Below are positions 1-14,028 of a DNA stretch of 64,000 bases, piece after piece; the first letter of the stretch is position 1, and each line of letters begins with the position of its first letter. The position numbers and the translations under genes were made by a program. Under the pieces are notes generated by a model, which saw nothing but the letters and a program-made list of their open reading frames with translations, did no database searches and was not told the DNA's origin. This DNA is from Temnothorax longispinosus (lineage: Eukaryota > Arthropoda > Insecta > Hymenoptera > Formicidae): assembly GCF_030848805.1 (NCBI RefSeq), contig NC_092365.1:20203049-20267048 (forward strand). The letters are read 5' to 3'.

Positions 1-205
1 GAAATTATTACCGTTATGCAAGCTGTGCCGAAGAGAGAACGCGCGAACGGAAAGAAATAAGTCAATACATTTCGCTAATTGTGACTTATCAAACAGAAAA
101 ATCAATGAGACGTATTTACTACCACATACAACAGAGCTACATCATGTTAAGAATTTGTCTTTAAGTTCTTGAAATAAAAAAAAACGACTGGCATATATCA
201 TTTAC

Positions 206-689
206 TTGAGCTGTCAGTATTCTGAATTGTCCGACATTCTTCGTCGATTTTGCGGTCTAGATCCGCCTGTACTTTAAGTCTCCCAACGTGCTCGATTTTG
301 GCGCGATAGATCAGATACTTTATGAGCCGTGCAATCAGCCAGGTAGAGAGATGGCCATTGTTTTCGCGTAAGACCATATTCGCGTAATGACAGATACTCT
401 CGACAGCAGGACATTTCTCTGGATCCTGTTTCGACAGCGCTCTCACCGTGTCTATCGTTTTTTGATAGCTAAGGGAATAAATACACGCCTGTTCGTCTTC
501 TTCAACGACTTCGTTGAAGAGAAAAATGTAGCGGCCGTGCTCGACAATTGTCTCCACCATCATCGTCACTATACACCACCAGTGATCGTCATTAATCGAT
601 ATGGAATCTAACGCGCTCTGCCAATCATCTTTGTCATGTATTTTCTGGTTTTTATTAGTAATGGTAGATTTTCTAGATTTGTTTTTCAT
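206..689 (-). CDS. SPAG17/PF6-like central-pair protein, N-terminal coding exon (partial gene)
   Basis: Probable first coding exon of a large axonemal central-apparatus protein; SPAG17 (Chlamydomonas PF6) is needed for motile cilia and flagella. The ATG at 687-689 opens a frame of about 160 codons. A short basic leader precedes DDWQSAL, which resembles the NDWQ segment near the SPAG17 N-terminus. About 100 residues later LSTWLIARLIKYLIYRAKIE, followed by a charged helix, resembles the family's LxLPLIGKLLKFQLLQIKF segment. The frame runs into a stop at 198-200, but the minus strand offers a GTAAAT donor at 205-200 after codon phase 1, so the exon probably ends at 206. Family members exceed 2000 residues, so the remaining exons would lie left of the window. 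What is seen is an intact frame with local similarity and matching spacing. The family call rests on recalled similarity and is moderate; an unrelated lineage-specific protein remains possible. Confidence 0.5.
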
Positions 690-3600
690 GGAGGTTATTT
701 TATAATGTCTGAAAGCACCTAGGTATAATAATCACACGTGAACATATCAATAAATCATTGGATAAACTGTCTAATTTTTATCGAAGCACGTGTCCATAGA
801 CGTATATACGTGTCGCATAAAAAATAAATTGTGTGAAAATTATTTATTTTAATATTATTACACATATTCAGTGTAAATAATTTTAATATCATTGCACTGA
901 ATATCTGTAAAAGAATATAAAAATTACATAGGTATTACTTAAACCAATTAATTCGAAAATATATAGTTGTGGAATTTATTTGGAAACAGAATTTATGCAA
1001 ATATAAAACTGTGTATGCGAGAATCATCGGTTCATGTCCGACTAAATGTTGCAGAGAGAGTGATCGGTTCTTTTTTTCTGCTAAGGGATAAAAGTAAATC
1101 GAGCATTTCGACCGGGGACACTGGTAATGGAAAACGTATTACCGGAGTCGTAAGTTTCGTCAGTAGGGACACAGGCACCGACATTATAACACGGATGTGC
1201 AGGCTGTACTTAACGACGAAACTCTGTGGAAACTGTAATTTTCGTGCGAGGGGACGAAAAAGTAGTCGATGCTGTGCACGGTACGGCCGTGGCGTGGAAC
1301 GCGTGTAAAATACGAGCGTGGTAAAAAAAAATTAAACAAATGGGATGCCTAAACGTGCAAAGTTACGCGTGAAACTGTTCTCGCGATGTATACCTCGGGT
1401 TTTCGCGAGACAAATGTGGCGCAACGATATGTTCGTCAAAATCATTGGATGTTAGGGTATCGATAAATGCAAATATGCAAATGTATCGCACGCTATAAAT
1501 TTTTCGTGTTACAAAAATTGATGCTAGAAAAGATACTTTACGTAAATATTTGTTACTGCGTAATAAAGTGTTTGCAGTGTAATAAAATACTTAATTATTT
1601 GTGTATATTTTAATTAAATTGATGTTCTGCTATAATTCCAATTCTCCGGTGGAAGCACCGCACCTATTAAATTTATTTGAAAACGCTCGATAATTTAATT
1701 AAAACGTATACAGCAACACACATATGGATGCGCTATCATTGAAATTTTATTGCAAAATAGAAGCGTGCGCAAGATTCTATTATTTTAATCGTGGAAAACT
1801 AGGTGAATATTATGGAAAGAGATAACTTAAAGATATACCATAAATGTGTTCATAATGGAGGTCTCAATATCCGAAGGTCGAAAAATCTACCAGCGTGAAT
1901 AACGATGAGATTAATCCTTCTCCCGTTTCCTTAAACTTCCTTCTCCTCTACGTTATTCAACATAGACATCCATTTTTATTTTCTTATCGTCTTACACAAA
2001 TTATGATATCAATCCCCACTAGCGTTATACATCGGGATTTTTAATAATTCCGTTATATCGAAGTGCAATTTGAATTTATGAGAAACGCGTTTCTGCATGG
2101 TGACTCATTTCTACGCACTTGGCTTCATTACTAGCCGTTCTGTTAAATTCATCACGTTTACAGGAAGGTTTGTCGGGGTTGGATGTGGAACGCATAGAAT
2201 ACAGGGAGCTTTAATTAAATTTGATAATGGAAAAGTTTATTGAGTCGCGGCGAAACTGGTAAGAGAGGGAGAGGGGAAAAGATACACTAATTGGCCGACA
2301 GTTTTGCGTCCAGCTAGCGTGCAGTGTCATAACAAAAAGCGCTACCATCCACCCTTTTATATCTCAAAATGGTGAGCGCACGTTCATCGCTTGGCAAGCG
2401 AGAGGTTTGATTTTAATTAAATCATAATGTAGTTTTGCTGGGTGCATAGCTCTGTACACGGCTGCGACTCCAAGGGCTCCAAACCCTCTCCGTCGCGCTC
2501 GCGTCTAAAGCGCGCTACGAAAGCACGTCGTTATCTCAGTTTAGTTCTGGCGTGCTGTTTTCGGAGAAGCGCTGAAACAACGAGGCGCATCGCGATAATG
2601 ACCGAGGTACTCAGGGTACCATTCGCCACATCTAATTCTCTTAATAAACAAATCTTTATTACTCATCTGTACAATGAAAAAGATACAATTGTATTCCGTA
2701 GTCACGAAAGAAAAATAAATAAATAAATTTCTTTATTCATTAATGCGTGTTCGTTCGCCGGTGTAGTTATCTTATGTACATCTTATTATTTTGTTCCTTT
2801 TTACGAAGAAATTTGTCCCATTTTCCTTAGACAAGAGGGGTTTACAATTAACTTCTGCAATAAAAAAATTCTATCTGCACAAATACATTTTCTAGCTTTT
2901 AACAGATATGAAATTTATAGGCCGGTCATTCAACTCTCTCGTGTTTTTTTTTTTACGAAAAATGAATGGTACAACACTGAAACCAGATCGGGTAATACAC
3001 TAACGATTACGTGAATAAACATTTGCATACGACGGTAGCACAGATTATGTGTTTGTGAAAATATTTTCATTTCTCATAATGCGGTTGAATGCATAAATGT
3101 ATTTTGCGGTAGTAAATATTAATTAGATTCAACTTCATGTAGAATGCATGAGAGTAATATTTCACCATTTCGCTTACCATGCTTCTTATGGAGAAATGTA
3201 TCTAACAACGTAGAAAAAATGTTCTACTAATTTCTGTATCTCTCATCATTTATACATCTCCATTGTCGAGAAACTAAAGTTAATTTGATTGAACATTATA
3301 ATTAAAGAAATTTAAAGGAAGATAAAGATTTTCCAATGCCTGCAGAATCTGAATGGAAACTTATGAATAGAAACTTAAGACAATTTATGCTTATGCAATT
3401 CCATTTTGTCATGACGTCGTTGTTGTACGATAAAAAATTATACTGTTGGTCGCGCTCCACGAGAAATGTTTGCAAAGTCTTCTCCCTCGATTTCTACAAG
3501 GTTTACAGAGCAAATAACCGGAAAATACAGATGGAAGGGTATTACTTAACGTTCGAATAGGGAAATAATAAGTTACCATAAAATCAACCTATAGCCGTTA

Positions 3601-5112
3601 TTACATCGAGTAGATATCGCATTTTCAAGTATACAACTTAGTCCTTTCTCTGCAAAAACTTTATATATTTTCTTTTGTGCTTCTGCTTCAAGGCACGCAC
3701 TCTCGCGGAAATAGTTTTGACAATTGAGATGCAAAGGGAGAGAGTACGAAATAGTTTCTTTGTAGAAGAAGTACCGAGGTAGCCAGCAAACTTCTATTTG
3801 AGTTACGAAGACTGAGAAGTATATATTAAACTACAAATAAGACTTTATTCTGTAACCAATTTAAAAATAATATACATAAAATAATACAAAAATTAATCAG
3901 AAACGGAAATTTTCAGATACAATACAGTTGATTTCAATATTATTGGATTGCTTACGTTATTGTTGCTTCGATCTCTCAATCAAGTTTAACCAAACAGTTA
4001 CGGCACTGTGTGTGCTGTGATGCTTTTCAATTTTTTGAACAAATACGTCAGTTTTATTGCTAGTCGCAAAATTATCCGCCTATATGGCAATATTGTATCA
4101 TCATGCTGTTGAAGATCTTTCTGACAAACAAATAGATTCAAGTAAAGAGAGAGACAGAGAAAGAAAAAGAAGGAAAGAGAGAGAAAGATAGTACAAATTT
4201 AATATCACAATGCAGTTAAACGAAATAATTAAATAATGCAATTAATGTATGAAACACTGATGTGGCACGTAAATTAATATATTATTAAATGTTAATCTAT
4301 TATAATAATCATCAATTTTAATATTACATCAATAATTAATTGTTTAGATTGTTGACTCTATTCGATGAATACAGATTAATAACACCTTTATCGGGCGAAT
4401 TGAATTATTAACGAATACCGTTTAATACGTACGTAATATTCCACGTTCTCATTTAACTGTTTTACAGAATGTTCCATTTCGAATAATATAATATATGTAT
4501 ATTAGATAACTTGAAAATGTGGTAGATTTTTAGGAAAATGTTTTAAACAAAGATTCTTTAATTTTTATTCAATTCGTTATTTTACACGTCAAAGCGTTAA
4601 AATTTAATAAAGTTATCGGAAAGTGAATATTTTAAAAGATATTTCATATTTTACATTACGATTTAACTCCAGGATTTAACTATATAAAAATGTAAAATTT
4701 AAATTTTTAAATAGGCTATAAATAATAAAAGTATATTCTTTTTGAAACCAAACTGTTTGAAACATTTTTTGAAACAACGTTATTATTTTTCGATTATCTG
4801 GATGTATTACTGACAATGGAACATCCTATATATCTCCCAGAGAACATCGATAGACCGCAACAGCCGTTCTGATTTCTGTTGCCGTTGTCAGAATTCCTAT
4901 TCCGCGGTCACCATACGGTCAATCAGTGGCTTTGACTCACTTGCGAGCGTTCAAGAGTACAAACTGAACTTGTTTAAAGACAAAGATTTGCCTTGGTTAA
5001 CGTACGTCAGTAAGTAAAGCAAAATATGTTCGGAATTCTCAGGTTGCTAGAAGCATGAACAATTACTAAAGCAAGTTACGTAAAGTAGCATTGCAATTAA
5101 TTGTTAAATCTA

Positions 5113-5151
<39 letters not shown>

Positions 5152-5230
5152 ATTTCTCTTTTTCTCTTTCTTTCTTTAGAACTTACTAAAATTACAGATT
5201 TAATCGGCGAAATATTAATTATTATTATTT

Positions 5231-5287
<57 letters not shown>

Positions 5288-8200
5288 ATACAAATAATAC
5301 TTTATTCATGTTCAAACTTACGTCTAGAAAATTGTATAAAATCTTTTTCTACAAATTAAAATGTTTTGTCAATAAATGGTAAATAAATAATTAGTTAAAG
5401 TTAACTGACATCTACGAATAATACTGTGGTCAATTATATTATCTAACAAGAAAAAGGTAAAAATAAAAACGATGCCATCAAATAGATACATAAAAAAGTT
5501 TACAATAATTATTTGTCTATGATAATGTTCTATAACATTAATTTAACGAGATCATTTCGAACGGTCAATTAACAGTTGTTCAGAGAATCGGTTTCGAGAT
5601 AGTTATATGATCGGATGATCGTATCTATGTATGAATGAACGGGATCGGGTCAGTTTTCGGGCGGTATCAGAACTGCGGATATCGTAGGTAGGAATGATGA
5701 TAGGTAAGCCAGCGTAATGCGTCGCTCCATTTAGACCCGGAAGTGTAATGAGGCGGGAGGCGAGGAGGAGAAATGACAGCCCGATGGCGAATGAGAGGAG
5801 AATGGTTGGTGTCGGCCGTACAACCGATTTGCCCGGGCGATAGTTTGAGTTTGAGCGAAGCACCGGTGTGTTCCTGGCGATGACCCTGCCGGGCAAACTA
5901 TACGCGCCGCTTTACCTTGTGAACCCGACAAGGACCACTTATCTCCCGAGGCTAAATTCTAGACCAAGTTTGGTACCGTAGTCAGGATTGGCCTCCCACG
6001 ACTACGAACTCGAAACGAGCCAGCTACTCGCTATTAAGCCGTACACTCTGTGCGGCCTTGCATCTTTGCAGATCACCATGACCTGGCCGCAAACCGCGAG
6101 CTAACTACCCTTCGTAATTGTTTCCGTTCATCCCTTTGCATTGTTTATTGTTACGTTTGTGATACGGTATTTGGCAATTTTTTCTTTTTTTTTTTAATAA
6201 CGTAGAATATCGTGTGAGTCAAAAGGTTCAGTGTGAAAAAGAGCGTGACAGGAGTCCTTTCAAAAGACCCAGCAACGACACGAAAGTTATTTCTTAAAAT
6301 TGCGAGTGCAAATATAAAGAATTATTCTGTAAATAAAATTTTCTCTGCGTATGACGTTTGCTGAACAAGATTGCCGAGCACCATTTGTCTCCTCAAGCAA
6401 AATGAAGGCTGGGGCGGCCTACTAACACACAGCAAACTGCGCCGAGCAATGCGGTAGCCGAGTACAAGCCATTAAACCGATCTTGCACCTCTGCATGTTG
6501 CAAAATCTCGTTTATCGACCGTTAACGTACATACGTGCCCAAAATTGATTTGATTAATTTGACAGAAGCAAAACCATTTCTTCATCGTGTTTTCGCGGAA
6601 ATGGAGATTTTTTAAAAATTCTTTTTATATCGAAATAAATAAGTAAAAAATAGATATTTTTATTCATATTTGTTTGATGGATGTCTGAGACTGCTAAATA
6701 TTTATATCATTTTTCGCTCAAGATTCCTCACAAAAATGTACAAATGTTAAATTAGATTTAATGATGTGATTTCGACCTACAAAAAATTTTAAAATACATC
6801 ATTCTTTAATTTCTCGGACAGGATGTATTCTTCAAACAAAACCATTTCGTGTATTTTATACGTGCGCGTATTTCTGAAACCGATAAATTATTCAATAGCC
6901 GAAATATGAGCGAACAAGATAAAATTATTCGCTGCTTCGAGAGGCGCACACTTTAAGCTCGTAAATATACAGAATTATTTTACGGGATAAATACTTATGT
7001 TGTTTACACGGATTTTAAACTTAATACTTGTTTAATTTATTATTCAATTGTCGGTCGTTATGCGCGACATTTTTAAAGCATTTATATTTCTCATGAAAAT
7101 TAATATACAAACAAGTTTAATCAAATTTCTAATGCAATAGATATGCAACAAGCCTTATGAATAGTGCAAAATTTCTGTTTTTAATTAAAATAGATATAAA
7201 GATATAGAATGCAAATGCAATAACTATAATCTTAGTTTGACGAGAAAAGATGAATATTTACGAAAAGTGTGTTTAATTATGGAAATTCGAGTTATCCGCA
7301 TTAGGACGCAAATAAAGTTTGCAAACAGAAAATTTTATTACGATTTATCCAGCGCTTAATAACTTTGAAGGATTAATAGCATGGAATGCATAAAAGAGTG
7401 CTTTTCAACAGCTACCTACAAGAAAATTTTTAAATCGTTTAAATCTGCATCTTCACATAAATGCGATGCAGTACGAATTCAAAATAGAAGCTTCACGTCG
7501 AAAACAGAGAGAATCACATTAATGTTACTAGTAATTCAATATTTATAATTAACAGTACTTTATACATACAAAATACAAATTAAACTCTTTAACCGCTTCA
7601 ACGTGTTTGAAACTGACAGAGCCAATTTTATTTATCTCCAAACGTTAAAATACTTCGTTACAATAATAAAAAAAAGTATCATATTATTTTTATATTATTT
7701 TTACATTATCTTTACATTATTTTTCGTAGAATTGTAAATAACGGAACAATTTAGAAACAATTTTTAAGCATTTTTAAGCATTAATTATTTAAACAGAATA
7801 CTGATGAGTTGCAGTTCAGCCACACTTAAGCTTTTGTCTCAAGTGCACCTCAGGTTATCTTATGAAATACGAGAAGCGATAACTTTCTCAAATTAAAAGA
7901 TTTTATTTTGTGAAAAAAATTCTTATACCGCAAGAAAATATTTCTTTTAAAAATTACAACATTACGTATTTTACGACAAAACCGTATAACTATCTACGCG
8001 TAAAAAAAATAAATAAATGGTTCATATTTTTCAACGCCGTACTTTCTCCAAACGGGAAGTTTTCACGCATGGGATAAGAAAACAAAATATTTTTGTCAAT
8101 CTATAGCACCTATAAAACCACGAGGTATTTGTTTTATTTTTTTTTCGAAACATAATAGTTTTGAATAAAACTCCTGAAACGTAGAACTGACGCGATGACA

Positions 8201-8853
8201 AAAAAATATATAATATTTCAACAACGAACATGTAATCTTCGACAGGCGATGTTCACCAAGACAGATTTAATCGGTACGCGCCAGCGGGATTCCATAAAAT
8301 TAGACGGATCGCCACAGCTATCAAGCCTTACGTTATCTTCGTACATCCGCACGTGGATATCGAACATTCATAACTGCGAGCGATAAATGGATATATCGGC
8401 ATACATATCGTCATGGTTGGCCAAGCTGGCACGGAGATATATCTGCGCGTGTATATTGAAACGCTCCATGCGGAAGAAAGTAACGGTAAACTTCGAGTGA
8501 CTGCATTTTAATTAAATTCATATTGATCGTATTTCGATTCTCGGTTTACACCTTGGTTATTTTTAATATCCCCCGCATGTTCAAACTCCGCAATTTTAGA
8601 AAACAAAAATTCCACTTCAGCTTTCCGAGTGGCGTACGGTGCACCGGCGAATTGTGTACCGAAAATGTCAATAAATATATATTTGCAAATATCTCGCACA
8701 AAACAAGAATCGCGTTATGGTACACGTTATATTTGACTAACAACGTCTGTATCGGAAAAGTTCAGTCGTAAATAAGTGTACTATAGAAATAAAAGTACGT
8801 ATTAAATTGATGTCAATATATACACTTATATTTTTTGACATTTTACGTAATGA
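690..8853. other. Gene-free stretch upstream of the SPAG17-like exon
   Basis: AT-rich DNA with no frame that looks like a real exon on either strand. It would contain the promoter or 5' UTR of the SPAG17-like gene near its left end, but I see no clear core promoter. Visible structure is limited to two adjacent ATGCAAAT octamers (1467-1482), the TC/GA repeat pair at 5116-5286, and a more GC-rich patch at about 5640-6120 that has only short frames. Confidence 0.6.
5116..5286. repeat. Facing (TC)n and (GA)n microsatellites
   Basis: A TC run at about 5116-5149, continuing as T/C-rich sequence to about 5177, is followed after roughly 55 bases by an uninterrupted GA run at about 5233-5286. The two are complementary, so the segment can fold into a hairpin and may be slippage-prone. 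Confidence 0.9.
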
Positions 8854-9050
8854 CTAGACATCGGATTTTTATATGCAGATTAATGGAAAGAAGCAATTAA
8901 TAACTAAGATTATGTTATTTATAATATCCAACATCTTTATACTGCAACATATGTTAGGTATAAATATGTTAGACATTATAAATAACATAATCTTTTAGTT
9001 ATTAATTGCTTTTTTCCACCAATCTGCATATAAAAAAATCCAATGTCTAG
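8854..9050. mobile_element. Foldback/MITE-like inverted repeat, about 200 bp
   Basis: The left end, starting CTAGACATCGGATTTTTATA, is matched in inverted form by the right end ending TTTTTTTATATAAAAAAATCC-like sequence and ATGTCTAG at 9050. Complementarity continues inward through AAGCAATTAATAACTAAGAT versus its complement, for about 80 bases per arm with small indels. The loop is about 40 bases. No coding frame is inside. The size, long arms and AT content fit a non-autonomous DNA transposon relic. No convincing target-site duplication is visible. Confidence 0.75.
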
Positions 9051-9400
9051 TAATGACGTTTGTAGCCGTGCTAGTATATCGCGTCATTTTTTACAATGCA
9101 TTATAAATGCAATTTTCAAGAATCTGAAAATTTCTGAATCTGAAAATCTTTTTTCCAGCTAGACAATTTGTTCGAACGACACTTGCGAATACCGAATAAT
9201 GTGTCAACTGAGGAGTGCCAACTACCATATAGCCAGATTCGGTGAACAGGTCCGATTCCAAGGATTAGGGATACAAGGCATATTGCATTGTATACCTCGG
9301 GAGTATCTGATGGCAGGATCAGCTGCGGGCTTAAACTACATCATTAGGTACGTGTAGCTAGAAATTCTAATCCTAACGCGATTCTCCAATGCCATTAAGG

Positions 9401-10017
9401 TAATAATTGCTCTGCCAAAAGTCACGTGCTACTCAGTAGTCGAATCTTGCTCTTAGGTATCAACGAAATGCAAAACTGATGTAAAAAATTTAAATTCACG
9501 GTACTACGAGAATTAAGCCGTGCAGTGCGAGAGAAAAAGGTGAAATTGCGCGTCGACAAAGCATCGATTTTCGATTTACATTCTTTTTTTTTATAATCAT
9601 CATCGGCAAAGAGTACCGAGTGTGATTGCGTGGCGGAACAATGCAAAAGGTTCAATGCAGAGAAAGCTTTCAATAACAATAAGTAATTAAAGTCCGGATT
9701 TTGGATGTAATAATTTCTCTGCCAAAAATCACGTATTATTCTATAGCCATCAAAGCTTATTTTCAGATGTCATCGTAATGCAAGACTTATGTAAAAAAGA
9801 GCATTCATTCACGGTGCTGCGAGAGTAATCTATAAAATGCGAGAGGAAGCAGGCGAAATTGCGCGTATACCTATTGGTGGAGTATCGATTTTCGATCTAC
9901 AAGGTTTTTTTTATATATAATCATCGGTAAATTACATTGAACGTGATTGCGTGGCGAAACAATGCGAAGGGTGCAATATAGAGAAGGATTCCGCTAAGTA
10001 ATTAAAGTCCGGATTTT
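9401..10017. repeat. Diverged tandem duplication of a ~300 bp non-coding unit
   Basis: Unit 1 (about 9401-9702) and unit 2 (about 9708-10017) share the same order of blocks: TAATAATT(G/T)CTCTGCCAAAA near the start, TTCACGGT(A/G)CT(A/G)CGAGA, a GAAATTGCGCGT block, ATCGATTTTCGAT followed by a T-tract, TGATTGCGTGGCG(G/A)AACAATGC, and AAGTAATTAAAGTCCGGATTTT at the end. Many substitutions separate the copies, so the duplication is old. Neither unit has a long frame. Function is unknown. Confidence 0.85.
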
Positions 10018-13000
10018 CCTCATGGGAAATATAGAAGTATGCAGATAAGTGGATTACGGGACGAAAATATGTTTGGTTTATTAATTTCTGCAGTTATTAT
10101 CCGATTGCTCTTACTTCGTATCCCTCATTAATTCGTCGCTTGGCAACCGGGATAAACAGAAGACCGCATTCGCGTAGAGATTTCCATAATAGTGAAATTC
10201 TATCTTCTGATATAAAATAATTGTGAAAGATTACATAAATACTGCAAATATAATGTAAGAGCTTTAATTTGTCATTACTACGTATAATGAAGCGATATTC
10301 ATCTTCACTGCGTTAGAATCTCTAACGATACTTTGTCACTGTCAACTTAGCCGATTAAGAAGATAGAAGGAGACGAGCTGCGCGAATGGGCGGACAAGTA
10401 GAGTAAATCTACGATTCGTTTAAGCTGGGAAAAGTCTTTTAGACAATTGAATTCATTGTCAGAGCGAGGGAGAGAGGGGAATGCCTGTCAGAGAAAATAC
10501 CGGGGAAAGTTTTTGCCACCGTTGATACCTGCAATTAGATAATAATAGCTAAAACTGCATTGCTAATTCGTGCAAAGTACAATTTACGATTGTAATAAGA
10601 TGAACGGTGCGCGTTTTACATGCGTTCGAAAAATACATTTTATTCTACGTAAGACCATTTATAATTTCTATATGTTAATAATATTTTCCGATGAAATGTA
10701 ATCCCATTTAACGTTAAATTAGATCCATATAACGCTAAAGTCAGAATCTCTCAGGAACAATTCTACTACACGCTACTTTCAGGAGTGAGAAGAACTAACG
10801 TGCGGAAAATCCACAGCTCGTTTAAGCTTGAACGATACCGGAAACTTAATTTCATTCGTCTGACTCCGAAGGGGAATTCAAGAGAGCAGAGTCGAAATGC
10901 GGGGAAAACTCTGAAAGGTTACGACAACCGTTATACGATTCGCGGAACATTTTTGCGTGACAGTCCATAGCCGTAATTACTTTCGGTCCATGCGATTCAT
11001 TCCTGCTGCGATAGATGTTGGCTTGATCAATAACGCGTTCGCTAAATTCCTCGTTCTTCTTTTTATGGCGTAAAACCCACGATATATATTTTTTTTGCCT
11101 CAACAGATATATAGTTGGTTTTTTTATAATAGAGCAATTAGAAAATTTCCAGAGGGTGGATGTATATGAAGTCGTCGTTACTCTTTTCAACGTAATTGCG
11201 AACTTAATCTTCTAGAAAAATGACACCGACGATACCGCAATCAAAGACAAATTGTTCTCCAGGATCATTTTCTCCGTCGCAATTGTATGCGTAATTGTAG
11301 AAAATATAAAAATATAAATGCAGGAAGGTAATATCTTATTACTTTATGCAATCGTATAATACCTTCTGTCTTCCATAAAGACGACAGCGGAAACATAATG
11401 CACAATCGTTCCACTTTCCATTACTATTCCCAGGCTCTTAGTTCTTCAATATATACGACATATTTCTTTTTTACACAATTTTCTTTGCTGTTTTTATCAG
11501 ATATTGTAGAGACATAAATTTTCTGAGAATTGAAAAGCATGATATGACTACCAAATTTGATCACCAATGTTACCAAAAAATTAAAAACTCGACTACCTTT
11601 AAACACTCAAATAATTTATATATGTATATATTGTAGAATAAAGAATATAGAATATAGAATATCAATAAAGAATATAGAAACATTATTTTACATAGAGTCG
11701 TCAAAAATTTACTTTCTAAATTCAGCACAAAAAAATTAAATTATGACAAAAAATATTTTATTGCGAAATTTAATGCGTCAAAAGAATAGAGACATATGGT
11801 AACGCCCCGAATAAAACTCAAATGCAATATAGATTGCCATTCCCTTGACAAGGCACCGTGTCACACGTCCAACTCCAATTTAACTCGTTTTTGAATTCAA
11901 GTCCGACAGTGACAGTGATTCGTTCGTCAATAGAACAGAAAGACCGCGCAATAACGTCATTAAGAAATTAATGTATTAATTCACGTCTCTTATAAAGAAA
12001 AAAACGAGAAAAACGCTTCATATGTATTAAATATGTATGAAGCACGGAGCAACATAATACGCTATATGTATACATATATACATATGTGTGTGTGTATGTG
12101 TATGTGTGTATGATAAACTTTTTCATACTTTTGTAGGACATCGTTGTATCGAGGGACAGAGGGGCTTTGCCACCTAACCCATTTTGACCCGTTCTGCGAC
12201 CGCGTGAAAACGCGTTCCAATTTCAGTAACGACGATTTACGGCTGACGTGCCCACCGTGACTATCGTCGAAATTTCGAGCAGGCTCGCTCGCAAACTTCC
12301 TAATCGCGCATCGCGGCAGGTCGAACATCTATGCGGGAGATCGATGGAGCGCTCACACTTTGTTTTGTAGCGCAGGAATAAGACAGCTGTCTAAAACTTT
12401 CTTCATAAATTGAGAGAACGCCAGGAATTCAGGACGCATGATAGACGTGTCAGTAACAGACGATTGGCGCACACGGTCGCACCAAAATCTAATCGTTAAC
12501 GCGTAATCTCGTACAGCTGCGTATTCTTTTCTTTTCTCATACATTTCCGATCATCGACGTGACCGAAGTAATAAACGTATCTAAGTTTCTAAGTAATAAA
12601 CCTCTTTTGGGGAAAGCAAAACGAGACGCAGGTGCTCAAGACCGTCTCCATGACAAGCTCTACGATAAAAGCATGTGGAGCGGTATCGGTCTCGCGGGTC
12701 GAAGCGGTGGTATCCGCTTTCAACGGACCCCATCAAACGCGCGATAAAACCGCTTCTCACCTAGGCTTTTGACTTCGAAAAGACACGACACCGATTCGGC
12801 GATACCGAACCCCGGATCCGCGCGGATGGATCAGAAGTTCGAAAGTGCAGCAAGGCGATATTATATAAACGGATGAGAGAGAGAAAGAGAGAAAAAGTGT
12901 GTGAAAGAAAAAGAGCTCTTGTGCTCTCAAGATCAGCGCACGTCGGAGGAATATGTAGCACGCGGTATTCGATATTCTTTAGACCCACCCAGTGATCCCC

Positions 13001-13979
13001 ATTCAACCTATTCTTACAATGTGTATGCTGGATTTAGCTCGTGGAGATAGATATTCCTAACATTCGTTGAAACGGCCGGCTTTACGGCAGCTTTCGCGCT
13101 GAAAGCTCACTCGCATACGGCTGTGCCTTCCTTCGGTCCTGCTTCCATTCCAAAAGCTTCCTATCTCTTCGGCATCCTCCTCGACCTCGCCCAAACATTC
13201 GTACGCAGGTATGCACTCCTATCTCCTTCATTCCGTGCGTGGTTTCCTTCTTTGTCTCCTTACCAAGCTGGCAAAACCGAACCGTTTCTTGGCCGGCTAT
13301 CGGCCACCTTTTTTCTCTCCTCCTGCTTCTTACCCTTCTTTCGCCTTTCCTCCTTCTTCTTTTTCTTCTCACAAAATCGTCATCGACCTCCTCCGTCGTC
13401 GCTTTTTCTCTTTGCGCGATCTTTTGCACCTTTTCTTTCTTCTCTTTTGCAGTTTATTGCTTCCGCGCCTCTTGGCTCCGTGCCGTCTCATCCACCCACA
13501 CCCCAATCAACAAATAGGGAATCAGATATAAGAATAGCTAAGAGTTGCAAACTTGTCAACTTGACAAAAGAACGAAAATAATACGAACGTCTCGCATCGC
13601 TATCTAATTGTAAGAATGAAATATCGATTGGCATGATACGGCGATACCCTCGCTTCTACGATTGTTTGCAAAATAGTCCCTTATGGACCAATTTATTCGT
13701 ATTAGCATATTGCCATGATAAAATCTCCATATGAAATACCTTTCGAATAACCACGCGTAGCGAAATTTGTATATTTTATATTAATGTATGAAAATTCAGT
13801 GACCATACTTTAACAAAAGTCCCGCTGTGGTTTAAAATATGAATATCTCTTGTATGATCGCCGCGCTCTTTAATTATCGGATATCGAAGCATTGAAATCA
13901 TATGAAAATAAATCTTAGGAGCGGCTACGGCCACGTTATTTACGATGCATTCGTTCTCATACAGCGTACAATTTTTCCG

Positions 13980-14028
<49 letters not shown>

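Noticed and set aside
1..22. Possible second exon of the SPAG17-like gene after a GCACAG acceptor on the minus strand
   Set aside because: The frame is open to the window edge, but only about seven residues are visible and they match no motif.
13082..13581. Several overlapping frames of 90-150 codons on both strands
   Set aside because: Pyrimidine-rich strand bias removes stop codons in multiple registers. None shows a domain.
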